A DNA stretch of 64,000 bases, taken from Bog-756 sp963778165 (lineage in GTDB: Bacteria; Actinomycetota; Acidimicrobiia; Acidimicrobiales; RAAP-2). The number at the start of each line of letters is the position of its first letter. Position 1 is the first letter of the stretch. Below the pieces are notes generated by a model, which was given only the letters and a program-made list of their open reading frames with translations, made no database searches and was not told the DNA's origin. Below, piece by piece: positions 36,385 through 45,475 of the stretch. The stretch is from the NCBI GenBank assembly GCA_963778165.1, contig CAVZTE010000004.1:476445-540444 (forward strand), in the 5' to 3' direction. Made by a program: the position numbers and the translations under genes.

Positions 36385-36414
36385 CCTAATGGTATCAGAT
36401 CAGATACCATTAGG
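36385..36414. promoter_or_regulatory. Perfect 12-bp inverted repeat upstream of the XRE/nucleotidyltransferase operon
   Basis: CCTAATGGTATC (36385-36396), 6-nt spacer, GATACCATTAGG (36403-36414). It ends only 2 bp before the XRE ATG, so binding would block the promoter or ribosome access. Much more AT-rich than the surroundings. Highly likely to be the operator of the antitoxin. Confidence 0.8.
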
Positions 36415-36437
36415 AGTCGCGACTCAATCACCCCGAG

Positions 36438-36833
36438 TCAACCCGGAGAAACCACCTCGATCGACATCTCCTGCGCAGCGAGGCTCAGCCGTTGGTCGTA
36501 CACCACGATGCCGTCGAGGTCGGCGCCGATCTCGAGGGCAGATGCCAGATGCAGGGCATCGAGTGACCGCAGTCCCCTTGGCTGCAGATGCCCTGCGGAT
36601 GCATAGGTGCCGACGGTGGGGAGCACGAGCGAGATCGACTCGAGTGCCTCCTCGATCGATCCGACATCGAGCTCTAGGTGCTGGGCCGCTCGAAGCGCCT
36701 CCGTTCGCAGGAGCTGGGAGGACCACAAACGGTCGTGAGTCGAAGTCCAGGTTCGCAGGGCAGTAGATGACTGCTCATCGACAATCAGCTTGAGAAATGC
36801 CGACGTATCCAGATACCAAACCAATCCGTTCAC
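36438..36833 (-). CDS. vapC: VapC-type PIN-domain toxin
   Basis: 131 aa. PIN-domain acidic quartet: WYLDTSAF (Asp9), LRTEALRA (Glu), SLDALHLASAL (Asp) and VVYDQRL (Asp). Overlaps the VapB gene stop by ATGA, giving the usual antitoxin-first order. Expected to be an RNA endonuclease; its RNA target is not predictable. Confidence 0.88.
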   Translation of the reverse strand: MNGLVWYLDTSAFLKLIVDEQSSTALRTWTSTHDRLWSSQLLRTEALRAAQHLELDVGSIEEALESISLVLPTVGTYASAGHLQPRGLRSLDALHLASALEIGADLDGIVVYDQRLSLAAQEMSIEVVSPG

Positions 36834-37093
36834 CGCTCCGATCGGAGGTCGTCAAGCACATCGCTCGTGCTCTCGGCGACCTTGACCGGCTCGGGCAGTT
36901 CCGAGATAGGACGACGCGCCGGTTGGACGTGCCCGGAGGCGAGCAGAGCACCAACTCCTGTTGCGGCCGAAGGCGGTGTCAGTACGGCAATCAATCTGCC
37001 CCGATCTGTCACCCCCAAAGTTTCGCCTCGCTCCACCCGCCGAAGTGCTGCGGATGCATGCTGCTGGAGCTCCCGCACACCGATAGTATCCAT
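36830..37093 (-). CDS. vapB: VapB/Phd-type antitoxin
   Basis: 87 aa from ATG 37093 (MDTIGVRELQQHASAALRRVERGE), a Phd/YefM-like DNA-binding beginning; the C-terminal part (PISELPEPVKVAES) is the toxin-binding tail. Two in-frame upstream ATGs exist but the 37093 start matches family length. Overlaps vapC. A weak inverted repeat (GTGCT...AGCAC) lies just upstream, possible operator. Confidence 0.85.
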   Translation of the reverse strand: MDTIGVRELQQHASAALRRVERGETLGVTDRGRLIAVLTPPSAATGVGALLASGHVQPARRPISELPEPVKVAESTSDVLDDLRSER

Positions 37094-37161
37094 GTGCTTC
37101 AAGTGTAGCACTCTCATGCAAACCGGCTTCCGCTTGGCGGTATCCATGGGCCGCGTGTCAA

Positions 37162-37725
37162 ATGGTGCTCATGGGAGCTGACCACGAGGGCGATGTCACA
37201 TGCCGGCGACCGTGGACAATGCTCACCGCCGGCCTCACAGCCGCTCACCATGGTTTTGAGTTGGCCAGCGGCGTCGGGCTGGTCGGGCAGCCGGAACTCG
37301 GCCTTGGTGGATCGACTGCCTTGTGGGGAATACAGATTCCCACCTGGATCACGTTGGCCGCTAAAGGCGACAGGCGATGGGACAAGTTGCTGGCCGTGTG
37401 GTCTGGTGCGGCGCTCGGCGGCGCCATCGTCCACTTCCTCATCTGGCCGTGGCGAAGGAGTGCATTGGGGTTGCCGGTCCTGACCGAAGCGGAAGGCCTC
37501 GGTGCGTCCAAGCTCCCTGCTTACAACACCCTCCTTTACGGTTGGGGGGCAGCCTCCGTGCTCTCGGTGGCGCTCGAGATCCCACGGCGTGACCGGCGTT
37601 GGGCCATTCTGGGCTTGGCCGCCTTGCCGCTGTTACGCCTTTCGGCCAAGCACCACTTCTCCTGGCTGGTCGACCAGGCTGCCACCAAACCTGCCTGGTG
37701 GAATCGGGGGGTTCAGGCCGGCTGA
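37162..37725 (+). CDS. Hypothetical membrane protein
   Basis: 187 aa, start ATG 37162 or ATG 37171. Several hydrophobic stretches (LTAGLTAAHHGFELASGVGLVG, LWGIQIPTWITLAA, AVWSGAALGGAIVHFLIWPW, LLYGWGAASVLSVALEI, WAILGLAALPLLRL) suggest four to five membrane segments. Two adjacent His pairs (AHHGFE, KHHFSW) are notable. No family recognised. Confidence 0.6.
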   Translation: MVLMGADHEGDVTCRRPWTMLTAGLTAAHHGFELASGVGLVGQPELGLGGSTALWGIQIPTWITLAAKGDRRWDKLLAVWSGAALGGAIVHFLIWPWRRSALGLPVLTEAEGLGASKLPAYNTLLYGWGAASVLSVALEIPRRDRRWAILGLAALPLLRLSAKHHFSWLVDQAATKPAWWNRGVQAG

Positions 37726-38045
37726 CCCCTTGGGATCCAGTCTGGGCAATCCGGACACACCATGGCGCCCTCGTCCGGACCCGAGCTTCTCGGGCCTGAA
37801 GGTGGTGGCGGGTCAGACCTCTCCGTTACCAATTCCCACGGGTCAGGGCCCCTCCCCTCGCCCTGTAGCGTCTTCGGCCCACCACGCGCCACGCCAGCGT
37901 TCGGTTCCACCAGCCAGTCGCACCCGATCGGTACGATCACCTTTCCCGCAGCACCCCCCCCAACAATGCCCCTCACCATCAGCCATCACGCCGCTCCAGC
38001 GCACCGGCCCAGCCTGGGCGTACGCGGCCAGATCGTCTTCCGCTA
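37726..38045. other. Intergenic region upstream of the helicase gene
   Basis: 320 bp with no credible gene; possible frames are Pro/Ser/Gly-rich shadows. Contains an 8-base C run (37954-37961). I see no promoter motif or strong hairpin. Confidence 0.5.
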
Positions 38046-39674
38046 ATGGCCAAATCCATCCGGCTCCGACCCTGGCAGCTCGCCGCCCTCGACCAGTTGG
38101 AGCGATCCCCAGAAGCTAACTTCCTGGCCGTTGCCACCCCAGGGGCGGGGAAGACCACCCTGGCCCTGGCCGCGGCACGTCGGTCTCTGGCTCGAACTCG
38201 TGCGCGGCTGATCGTGGTTGTCCCCACCGCCCACCTCAAATTCCAGTGGGCCCGGGCCGCGGCGGCGCTCGACCTCCACCTCGAGGCGGGCTGGACCCCC
38301 TCGCGCGGGCCGTTCCCCTCGGACATGCACGGGATCGTGACCACCTACCAACAGGTGGCATCGGACCCCGAGGCCATGGCCCGTCGGGCTTCGGGGGCCT
38401 TCGTGGTGCTGGACGAGATCCACCACGCCGGCGACGACCGGGCCTGGGGTGAGGCTCTGCAGATTGCCTTCGAGGGCGCCGGCAGACGCCTTTCCCTCTC
38501 CGGCACCCCCTTCCGGTCCGACACCCGCTCGATTCCCTTCGTGCGCTACGAATTCGAGGAAGCCATTCCGGACTTCGAGTATGGCTATGGGCCGGCCCTG
38601 GCTGACCGCCGGGTGGTGCGGCCCATCTACTTCCCCCGGACCAACGGCCATATGGAATGGTCAGCAGCAGATGGATCGGTCTACGAAGCCGGCTTCGACG
38701 ACGCCTTGGACGGGCCTCGAGCCAACCAGCGCCTAAGGGCGGCCTTGTCCCTCGACGGCGAATGGCTGTCCGACGTGTTGAGCTCCGCCCACGCACGGTT
38801 GAGCTCCGTACGGGAGCACCACTCTCAGGCCGGTGGTCTGGTGGTGGCTTCCGACCAGGAACATGCCCACGGCATCGCCGAGCTGATCCGCCGGCGCCTA
38901 CGGGCGAGGGCGGTCGTGGCCACATCCGACGATGCCGCGGCCTCGCAGAAGATCCTGGACTTCACCGCCTCGGACGATCCGTGGTTGGTAGCCGTGCGGA
39001 TGGTCTCCGAGGGAGTGGACATTCCGCGCCTCCGGGTCGGGGTCTTCGCTACCACCACGACGACAGAGCTGTTCTTCCGACAGGTGGTCGGTCGGTTCGT
39101 GCGCTGGCAGGCTGGGGTCGGCCGGCAGTCCGCCCACCTCTTCATCCCCGATGACGTCCGGCTGCGCTCGGCGGCACTCGACATCGCCGCCGACCGCCGT
39201 CACAGCCTCCGACGGGACGAGCGCTCGGCCCAGGCAGAAGGGGTGATCGAGGAGGCTGGCTCGGAGACCTTCGACGAGCCCTTTGAGGAAGAACAGCTCT
39301 CATTGTTCGCGGTGATCTCAGCCGTCGCCACGGATGCGGTCATGCCCGAGGACGAGGTCCACGACGACCCGGACGACGGTGATCTCGACCCTGCGCTCAT
39401 CCTCGAGCTCCCGGCACCCCCGCTTCTACCCGGAGGGGGCAGGGCCGCCGGTGACGCCACCGCAGCCGGAGAGACCCTGATGGAACAGAAGGCCCGACTC
39501 CGGGCCAGCAACACCTCCCTGGTCCGGGATCTGGCCCGCAGGACCGGGATGACCCACGCTCAGGTGAATGCCGAGCTGAACCGGCTCGCCGGCCTCAAAC
39601 GAATCGGCGAAGCCACCTCCGACCAACTGGAGCGCAGGCTCACCCACGCCAGGCAATGGATGGCCAATCGGTGA
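38046..39674 (+). CDS. SF2 DEAD/DEAH-box helicase
   Basis: 542 aa. Motif I ATPGAGKTT (about residue 30), motif II LDEIHH, motif III SGTPFR, and the C-terminal motifs V/VI in VSEGVDIPRLRVGVFATTTT, then VVGRFVRW. An acidic linker (DEVHDDPDDGDLDP) precedes a 70-residue tail with TGMTHAQVNAELNRL. Not RecG, UvrB or PriA by layout; resembles stand-alone DEAD/DEAH helicases of defence or repair loci. Start ATG 38046. Lone gene, so pathway unknown. Confidence 0.88.
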   Translation: MAKSIRLRPWQLAALDQLERSPEANFLAVATPGAGKTTLALAAARRSLARTRARLIVVVPTAHLKFQWARAAAALDLHLEAGWTPSRGPFPSDMHGIVTTYQQVASDPEAMARRASGAFVVLDEIHHAGDDRAWGEALQIAFEGAGRRLSLSGTPFRSDTRSIPFVRYEFEEAIPDFEYGYGPALADRRVVRPIYFPRTNGHMEWSAADGSVYEAGFDDALDGPRANQRLRAALSLDGEWLSDVLSSAHARLSSVREHHSQAGGLVVASDQEHAHGIAELIRRRLRARAVVATSDDAAASQKILDFTASDDPWLVAVRMVSEGVDIPRLRVGVFATTTTTELFFRQVVGRFVRWQAGVGRQSAHLFIPDDVRLRSAALDIAADRRHSLRRDERSAQAEGVIEEAGSETFDEPFEEEQLSLFAVISAVATDAVMPEDEVHDDPDDGDLDPALILELPAPPLLPGGGRAAGDATAAGETLMEQKARLRASNTSLVRDLARRTGMTHAQVNAELNRLAGLKRIGEATSDQLERRLTHARQWMANR

Positions 39675-39687
39675 CGGGAGGGTCCGG

Positions 39688-42543
39688 TCAAACGAGAATG
39701 GTCAGGAAGCTGCCGACGAAGACGATGGAGTAGTTCGGACCGGCGGTCAGCGTGCCCTGGTTGATGGCATAGAGCCCGGGCGTCTCACCGGGAGCCCTGG
39801 TCAGGGATCCAGTCACGGTATTGGTGCCGACCAATCCGACGACGACGTACGTGAGCGCGGGATCCGGGGCGCCCGCCAGTTTGACCTCGGGGTTGGCAGT
39901 GACGGTGAGCGGGGCCGGGCTCACCGTAGTCTTCCCGTCCACATAGTCGATGATGTAGTTGGGGTCGGCGGCTCCGGAGCACGAGCTCAGGTAATCGCCC
40001 AGTACCGGTGACAAGGTCGTCGTGCCGGGGACACAGGTCGGCAGGGCGGTGAGGTCGGCGGGCGTGTCACCATTCACAAAACCGGAGTACTGAGGCGAAA
40101 CGGTGGGAAGTAGGCCACCGAAGGTCTGACTGCCGCTCGAGGCCGTGATGGTCAGTGTGGCCGGGTTCACGGTGGTAGTCCCGTCGACATAGTGGATGGT
40201 GTAGTTGGGGTCGGCCGCTCCGGAGCACGAGCTCGCATACGTGCCCACCACGGGTGACGAGCTGGTAGTGCCGGGGGTGCAGATGGGCAGAGTGGTGAGG
40301 TCAGCGGGGGTGTCGCCGGCCACGAAGCCCGAATATGTGGGCGAGATGGTAGCGGGCAGGCCGCCGAAGATCTGGCTGGCGTTGTCCGCGGTGATGGTAA
40401 GGGGAGCGGGGTTTACCGTGGTACTCCCATCGACATAGTCGATGGTGTAGTTGGGATCGACCGCTCCGGAACAGGAGCTGGCATAGCTACCGGGCACGGG
40501 TGATGACCTGGTGGTGCCCGAGATACAGATCGGCAGGGTGGTCAGGTCAACCGACGTGTCCCCGTTGACGAAGCCCGAGTACTCGGGCGAGATGGCGGGG
40601 AGTAGACCACCGAAGGTCTGGCTGGCGTTCGAGGCGGTGACGGTGAGCAACGCCGGGATCACGGTGGTCGTCCCGTTGACATAGTCGATGGTGTAGTTGG
40701 GGTCGACCGCTCCGGAACAGGAGCTCAGGTAGCTACCCACCACCGGTGACGAGCTGGTGGTGCCCGAAATGCAGGTGGGCAGGGCAGTAAGGGCAGCCGG
40801 GGTGTCACCGGCCACGAAGCCCGAGTACCCGGGCGAGATGGTCGGGACCAGGCCACCGAAGGTCTGGCTCCCGCTCGAGGCGGTGATGGTCAGTGAGGCC
40901 GGGCTCACCGTGGTTGTCCCGTCCACATAGACGATGGTGTAGTTCGGGTCGATCGCCCCCGAGCAGGAGCTGGTGTACGTCCCCACTGGCGACGAGCTGA
41001 CGGTCCCCGAGACGCAGGTGGGCAGGGCGGTCAGGTCGGCTGGGCCATCACCGTTGACAAAGCCCGAATACCGGGCCGAGATGGTCGGGACCAGGCCGCC
41101 GAAGGTCTGGCTCCCGTCGGAGACGGTGATAGTGAGTATGGGGGTCACCGGGGTACCGCTGTTGTTCACCGTGGTACTGCCCTCGACATAGTCGATGATG
41201 TAGTTGGGGTCGACCGCTCCAGAGCATGAGCTGGCATATGTGCCGGCCAGCGACGAGGCGGAGGTGCCTGAGACGCAGGTGGGCAGGGTGGTTAGATCAG
41301 CTGCGGAGTCACCCGCGACGAAACCTGAGTACTCGGCCGAGATGGCCGGCACCAGGCCACCGAAGGTCTGATTCGCACTCGAGGCGGTGATGGTCAGCGT
41401 GGCCGGGCTCACCGTGGTGGTCCCGTCGACATAGTCGATGGTGTAGTTCGGGTCGACCGCTCCGAAGCAGGAGCTGGCATACGTACCATCGACCGGTGAC
41501 GACCTGGTGGTGCCCGACAGGCAGGTGGGAAGGGTGGTGAGGCCGGGCGGGAGGTCGCCATTGGCAAAGCCCGAGTACTCAGCAGAGATGGTCGGCACCA
41601 GGCCGCCGAAGATCTGGCTCCCGCTCGAGGCGGTGATGGTCAACAGGGCCGGATTTACCGTGGTCGTACCGTCGACGTACTCAATCCTGTAGTGGGGGTC
41701 GACCGCTCCGGAGCAGGAGGTGGTGTACCTACCCACCGGTGACGAACTGGTAGTGCCGGAGACGCAGGTAGGTAGGGCAGTCAGGTCAGCCGGGGACTGA
41801 CCGTCGACAAACCCCGAGTACTCAGCCGAGATGGTCGGCACCTGGCCGCCGAAGGTCTGGCTCCCGCTCGAGGCGGTGATGGTCAGAGTTGGCGGGAGGT
41901 GTGGAGTGACCGAGGCGGAGGGCGCCGATACAGCCCCGGTTCCCCTGGCATTGGTGGCGGTGACCTCGAACCTGTAGTGGGTTCCGTTCTTGAGTCCTTT
42001 CACCGTGCAAGTGGTGGTGTGGCTTGTGCAGGTCTTGGGCCCCGGAACCGACTTCACGGTGTACTTCTGGATGGCGGCGCCGTCATTGGCTGGAGCGGTC
42101 CACCTCACCGTTGCCGCAGCATTGCCAGCAGCTGCCCGCACATCCTTGGGGGCCAAGGGGACACCGGGCTTGACCATGGTGCGGGCCGAGGCCGCGCCCA
42201 ATCCTCTCTTGTTGCGGGCCTGCACGGTCACCGAATACTCGGTGCCGTTGCGCAACCCGCTAATGGTGCAGGTCCTGGCCCCGGTTGTCTTGCAGGCCTT
42301 CGACCCTGGACTCGACCTGACGACATAGCCGGTGAGGGCGCTTCCGCCGTCATTCTTCGGGGCCGTCCAGCTGATAACCGCCAAGCCATTGCCTGGGGTC
42401 GCGACGACCCGACTAGGTGCTGTTGGCTTCGCTACTGATGCATAGGCCGATGGCACGAACACGAGCATTCCCATTGCCAGCGCACCGACAGCAGACAGGG
42501 CACAGAGTGACCGGCCCCTCAATCCCACCCTTTGCGTCTCCAT
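39688..42543 (-). CDS. Secreted Fn3-MBG repeat protein
   Basis: 951 aa. ATG 42543 (METQRVGLRG) with AGGGGGAG 2 nt upstream; signal peptide (LCALSAVGALAMGMLVFVPSAYA). Two fibronectin-III domains (about 38-210, SWTAPKNDGGSALTGYVVR and RWTAPANDGAAIQKYTVKS) are followed by eight MBG-type repeats of about 81 residues (LTITASSGSQTFGG, YSGFVNGD, SCSGAVDPNYTIDYVDGTTT) and a ninth, divergent MBG-like end. The repeats are also near-identical at DNA level (243-nt period). Each repeat has two Cys. Likely adhesive surface protein without a visible anchor. Confidence 0.87.
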   Translation of the reverse strand: METQRVGLRGRSLCALSAVGALAMGMLVFVPSAYASVAKPTAPSRVVATPGNGLAVISWTAPKNDGGSALTGYVVRSSPGSKACKTTGARTCTISGLRNGTEYSVTVQARNKRGLGAASARTMVKPGVPLAPKDVRAAAGNAAATVRWTAPANDGAAIQKYTVKSVPGPKTCTSHTTTCTVKGLKNGTHYRFEVTATNARGTGAVSAPSASVTPHLPPTLTITASSGSQTFGGQVPTISAEYSGFVDGQSPADLTALPTCVSGTTSSSPVGRYTTSCSGAVDPHYRIEYVDGTTTVNPALLTITASSGSQIFGGLVPTISAEYSGFANGDLPPGLTTLPTCLSGTTRSSPVDGTYASSCFGAVDPNYTIDYVDGTTTVSPATLTITASSANQTFGGLVPAISAEYSGFVAGDSAADLTTLPTCVSGTSASSLAGTYASSCSGAVDPNYIIDYVEGSTTVNNSGTPVTPILTITVSDGSQTFGGLVPTISARYSGFVNGDGPADLTALPTCVSGTVSSSPVGTYTSSCSGAIDPNYTIVYVDGTTTVSPASLTITASSGSQTFGGLVPTISPGYSGFVAGDTPAALTALPTCISGTTSSSPVVGSYLSSCSGAVDPNYTIDYVNGTTTVIPALLTVTASNASQTFGGLLPAISPEYSGFVNGDTSVDLTTLPICISGTTRSSPVPGSYASSCSGAVDPNYTIDYVDGSTTVNPAPLTITADNASQIFGGLPATISPTYSGFVAGDTPADLTTLPICTPGTTSSSPVVGTYASSCSGAADPNYTIHYVDGTTTVNPATLTITASSGSQTFGGLLPTVSPQYSGFVNGDTPADLTALPTCVPGTTTLSPVLGDYLSSCSGAADPNYIIDYVDGKTTVSPAPLTVTANPEVKLAGAPDPALTYVVVGLVGTNTVTGSLTRAPGETPGLYAINQGTLTAGPNYSIVFVGSFLTILV
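39950..41870 (-). repeat. Eight tandem ~243-nt repeats encoding MBG domains
   Basis: The stretch TCGATGGTGTAGTTGGGGTC and variants recurs at roughly 243-nt steps (for example near 40439 and 40682). Copies differ by a moderate number of bases, so unequal crossing-over could change domain number. Confidence 0.75.
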
Positions 42544-43210
42544 CACTCCCCCTGTTCCCTGCATCCCACCGCTGACAGCCCCCAATTCCCACGCCGGTTA
42601 TTCCCGTACCCAACCCGGCCCAAACGGAACATTTTCAATCTGGGCGGGCGGCCCTGCGCTGCGTCAACCAGGGGTTTCGCCGGACGTCGTCAGCCTGGCA
42701 ACGATGCGTTGAATCGAGGCTCCTCGGCGTAGCTCAACCAACAGTGATGGGGAAGGCCGTAGGTGGTGTTACGACCGCGTTGAGTGTTCAGCGAGCGCAG
42801 CCGTTGTCGTTCTGATCTCCCGTACCGCGCAGGGAGAACACTCAATCAAGCTCTTTGGAACCTGCCCCGTCATCTTGTGCGATCTCGTGCTCGTGAACGA
42901 GAGCGGTTCGCCGCGCTTGACCGGACCGGATCACCGAAATGGTCACCGACGCCGGTCCGGGGTGCTTTCCCTCAGCTCGCCAAGCTGAGGACAAGTGCCG
43001 AGAGCATGAGCGATTCTCGCGCGGCCGTCTCAGGGGTCCGACCGGGTTCCGGCCATCGGAAAACGATCTGGCAACCGCCAACAAACCCAGTCTCCTCTAA
43101 ACGTGTGGTCCCCCCGGCCACCGGACGCGGTCTCAGTGCTACCCTCGGTAGCGGACGCTGACCCGATCAGCGGACCCGACGCTCGGGGGAGCAGATAGTG
43201 GGGGATGTAA
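42544..43210 (+). other. Long structured leader/intergenic region upstream of the propeller-lipase gene
   Basis: 667 bp with no credible gene; the best frame (42784-43161) lacks codon bias and domain content. It holds several hairpins: TTGAGTGTTC/GAACACTCAA (42780-42789 and 42836-42845), nested around TCTCCC/GGGAGA; a GCGG-TTCG-CCGC UUCG-type loop (42903-42914); CCGGACCGG/CCGGTCCGG (42921-42929 and 42952-42960); and the recurrent CTCAGCT hairpin (42970-42990). CTCAAC at 42733 could pair with GTTGAG at 42779, competing with the first stem. Looks like a structured 5' leader. Confidence 0.5.
42970..42990. repeat. CTCAGCT hairpin element, copy 1
   Basis: CCTCAGCT-CGCCA-AGCTGAGG, perfect 8-bp arms with 5-nt loop. 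Lies 221 bp upstream of the propeller-lipase ATG. Confidence 0.7.
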
Positions 43211-45268
43211 ATGCGTGATCGGATCCGGATCCTCGGGGTGGTCGCCGTGGGCGCCATCATCTTGGTCAGCGCCACCCTGGTCGGCGAGGTGGCCAGCCCC
43301 GCAGGCGCATCAGCACCGAGCCCGCACCAGTCGGCATCGACCGGCTACACCCTGGTGGGTTCCGACGGTGGGGTCTTCTCGTTCAGCGGAGCGAAATTCC
43401 ACGGGTCGACCGGGGGCATGGCACTCAATGCACCGATCGTCGGCACCGCTCCGACTCCAGACGGTCAGGGCTATTGGACCGTGGCGTCCGACGGGGGTGT
43501 GTTCTCCTTTGGCGACGCGGCCTTCTACGGCTCGATGGGCGGCACCCATCTCAATGCACCGATCGTCGGAATGGCGTCAAGCAATGACGGGCGCGGCTAC
43601 TGGCTGGTGGCCTCCGACGGTGGCATTTTCGCCTTCGGCGACGCCGGATACTACGGATCGATGGGCGGCACCCAGCTCAATGCACCAGTGGTCGGCATGG
43701 CCCCCAACCCCACCGGCAACGGCTACTGGCTGGTGGCCTCCGACGGCGGGGTCTTCTCGTTCGGATTCTCGTACATCAATGCCACCTTCTACGGCTCCAT
43801 GGGCGGGAAGGCGCTCGACCGACCGATCGTGGGCATGACCTCGACCTCCGACGGCCTCGGGTACTGGTTGGTGGCCTCCGACGGTGGCATCTTCGCCTTC
43901 GGCGACGCATCGTTCTTCGGCTCCATGGGAGGGACGGTGCTCAACCGGCCCGTGGTGGGCATGGCGTCGACGACCGACGGCCACGGCTACTGGCTGGTGG
44001 CCTCCGACGGTGGCGTCTTCAACTTCGGCGACGCCCCCTTCGGCGGTTCGCTGTCCGGCACCCACCTCAACGCTCCCATCGTGGGTATGTCCCTGTCCGG
44101 TGCGACCACCGGGTCGGTGTTGGCCGCCGGGCTCCCGTCGTTCTACTCGGTGCCCACCCAGTTGCCGTCCGGTCCGGCCGGTACGCTGATGAAGTCCGAG
44201 CAGATCGCGGCCCCTGGCATCGACGGCACCGTCTACCTGGTCATGTACCTATCCGAGACAGAGCTCGGAAAGCCCGTTGCCGTCACCGGACTCGTCATGG
44301 TGCCGAACTCAGCCGCCCCGGCCGGCGGGTACCCCGTGGTCACCTGGGGCCACGGGACGAACGGAATGGCTCCGGTGTGTGCCCCATCGCTACAGCCGTC
44401 GTCTGCGGTCCCCCTCCAGAACCAGCTCCTGGACCACGGATGGGAGGTCACCGCCAGCGATTACCAGGGTGAGGGCACCCCTGGGATCATGCCGTACCTC
44501 GCTGGCGTCAGCGCGGCCCGCAACATGATCGACATCGTTAAGGCCGCCCGGCAGCTCCCAGCGGCCCACGCCAGCTCGAACTACGTGATCTGGGGTCACT
44601 CGGAGGGTGGTCAGACGGCGATGTTCGGACTGAACATCGCCGCTTCCTACGCCCCTGGGCTCCATCTCGACGGGACGGTGGCTGGGGCACCTCCTTCCCA
44701 GTTCGAGGCCATCTACGCCTTCCTGACCGGCAGCCCTTACCAGTTCTATCTGTTCATGGCCGGCGCCGGCTTCAATGTCGCCTACGGCAACGCCATCGCC
44801 CCACTGTCCGACATCATCACGCCCCCGGGCCTGACGCTTCTCCCACTCCTCGGACAGGGTTGTTCGGACTTCCTGGCCCAGAAATTCAACCCGCTTCATC
44901 TTGCCTCGTTCGTCCCGAAGGACCCCTTCACCGTTCCCGCATGGAAGCCCCTCCTGCAGGCCAATGATCCGGGGAACTTCACCACACCGAGTAACGCCCC
45001 GCTGCTGATCATTCAGGGCGGCTCCGACGAACAGATCCCCGTTATCACCACCCAGTTGCTCGAGCAGCACGAGTGCTCCATCGGACAGGATGTCGAGCGG
45101 TGGATCTACCCCGGGCAGAGCCACGCCGGAGTGATCCCGGTGTCGATGAATGACATGGTCACCTGGATAGCCGATCGGTTCGCCGGTGATCCGAACCCCG
45201 ACCCCTATGTTCCCACGGGAACGACCGGCACCAATGGGCCGCCCACCACCACATCTTGTGCCAAGTAG
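43211..45268 (+). CDS. Secreted propeller-repeat/lipase fusion protein
   Basis: 685 aa. ATG 43211 with signal peptide (RIRILGVVAVGAIILVSATLVGEVASPAGASA). Residues about 45-300 hold six copies of a 40-residue repeat with GYWLVASDGG(I/V)FxFGDAxFYGSMGG and PIVGMA, the family of short propeller blades common in Acidimicrobiia. Residues about 325-650 are an alpha/beta hydrolase of the secretory-lipase type: nucleophile GHSEGG (Ser464), acid in GGSDEQIP and His in QSHAG. The tail is Thr/Pro-rich. Probably an extracellular lipase anchored or targeted by its propeller. Shares the propeller with the Rpf-like protein at 54142-55383. Confidence 0.87.
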   Translation: MRDRIRILGVVAVGAIILVSATLVGEVASPAGASAPSPHQSASTGYTLVGSDGGVFSFSGAKFHGSTGGMALNAPIVGTAPTPDGQGYWTVASDGGVFSFGDAAFYGSMGGTHLNAPIVGMASSNDGRGYWLVASDGGIFAFGDAGYYGSMGGTQLNAPVVGMAPNPTGNGYWLVASDGGVFSFGFSYINATFYGSMGGKALDRPIVGMTSTSDGLGYWLVASDGGIFAFGDASFFGSMGGTVLNRPVVGMASTTDGHGYWLVASDGGVFNFGDAPFGGSLSGTHLNAPIVGMSLSGATTGSVLAAGLPSFYSVPTQLPSGPAGTLMKSEQIAAPGIDGTVYLVMYLSETELGKPVAVTGLVMVPNSAAPAGGYPVVTWGHGTNGMAPVCAPSLQPSSAVPLQNQLLDHGWEVTASDYQGEGTPGIMPYLAGVSAARNMIDIVKAARQLPAAHASSNYVIWGHSEGGQTAMFGLNIAASYAPGLHLDGTVAGAPPSQFEAIYAFLTGSPYQFYLFMAGAGFNVAYGNAIAPLSDIITPPGLTLLPLLGQGCSDFLAQKFNPLHLASFVPKDPFTVPAWKPLLQANDPGNFTTPSNAPLLIIQGGSDEQIPVITTQLLEQHECSIGQDVERWIYPGQSHAGVIPVSMNDMVTWIADRFAGDPNPDPYVPTGTTGTNGPPTTTSCAK

Positions 45269-45317
45269 GCGCTGAGGGCACCGGGCACGTACGCCGGATC
45301 GCTCGGAGAGCAGTCGC

Positions 45318-45339
45318 CCTGGGCCAACTGAGCTGAGGG
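45318..45339. repeat. CTCAGCT hairpin element, degenerate copy 2
   Basis: Right arm AGCTGAGGG at 45331-45339 is exact; the left arm CCTGGGCC at 45318-45325 is only 5/8 complementary. Lies about 140 bp upstream of the MMPL ATG. Confidence 0.35.
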
Positions 45340-45475
45340 TCAAGCGATCACTTGGTCGGCCGGCAGCAGCACCGCGGCTACAGACTTCTTAACCTGCTCG
45401 GTGGCTGGTCAGTAAGGCGAGGACCGCTATTCTTCGCTTGAGGGCTGACCTCCGAATTCCTCCGAAAGGGCCTTC

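Noticed and set aside
39688..42543. MBG repeat tract as a CRISPR or mobile repeat
   Set aside because: Repeats are in frame and encode a repeated protein domain; the period is 243 nt and there are no spacers.
42725..42745. tRNA-like GTAGCTCAAC stretch
   Set aside because: Resembles a tRNA D-arm but no TTCGAATCC T-loop or acceptor pairing follows.
42784..43161. 125-codon frame upstream of the lipase fusion
   Set aside because: No family-like segment, no ribosome site, Arg/Ser/Pro-rich; it coincides with the hairpin-rich leader.
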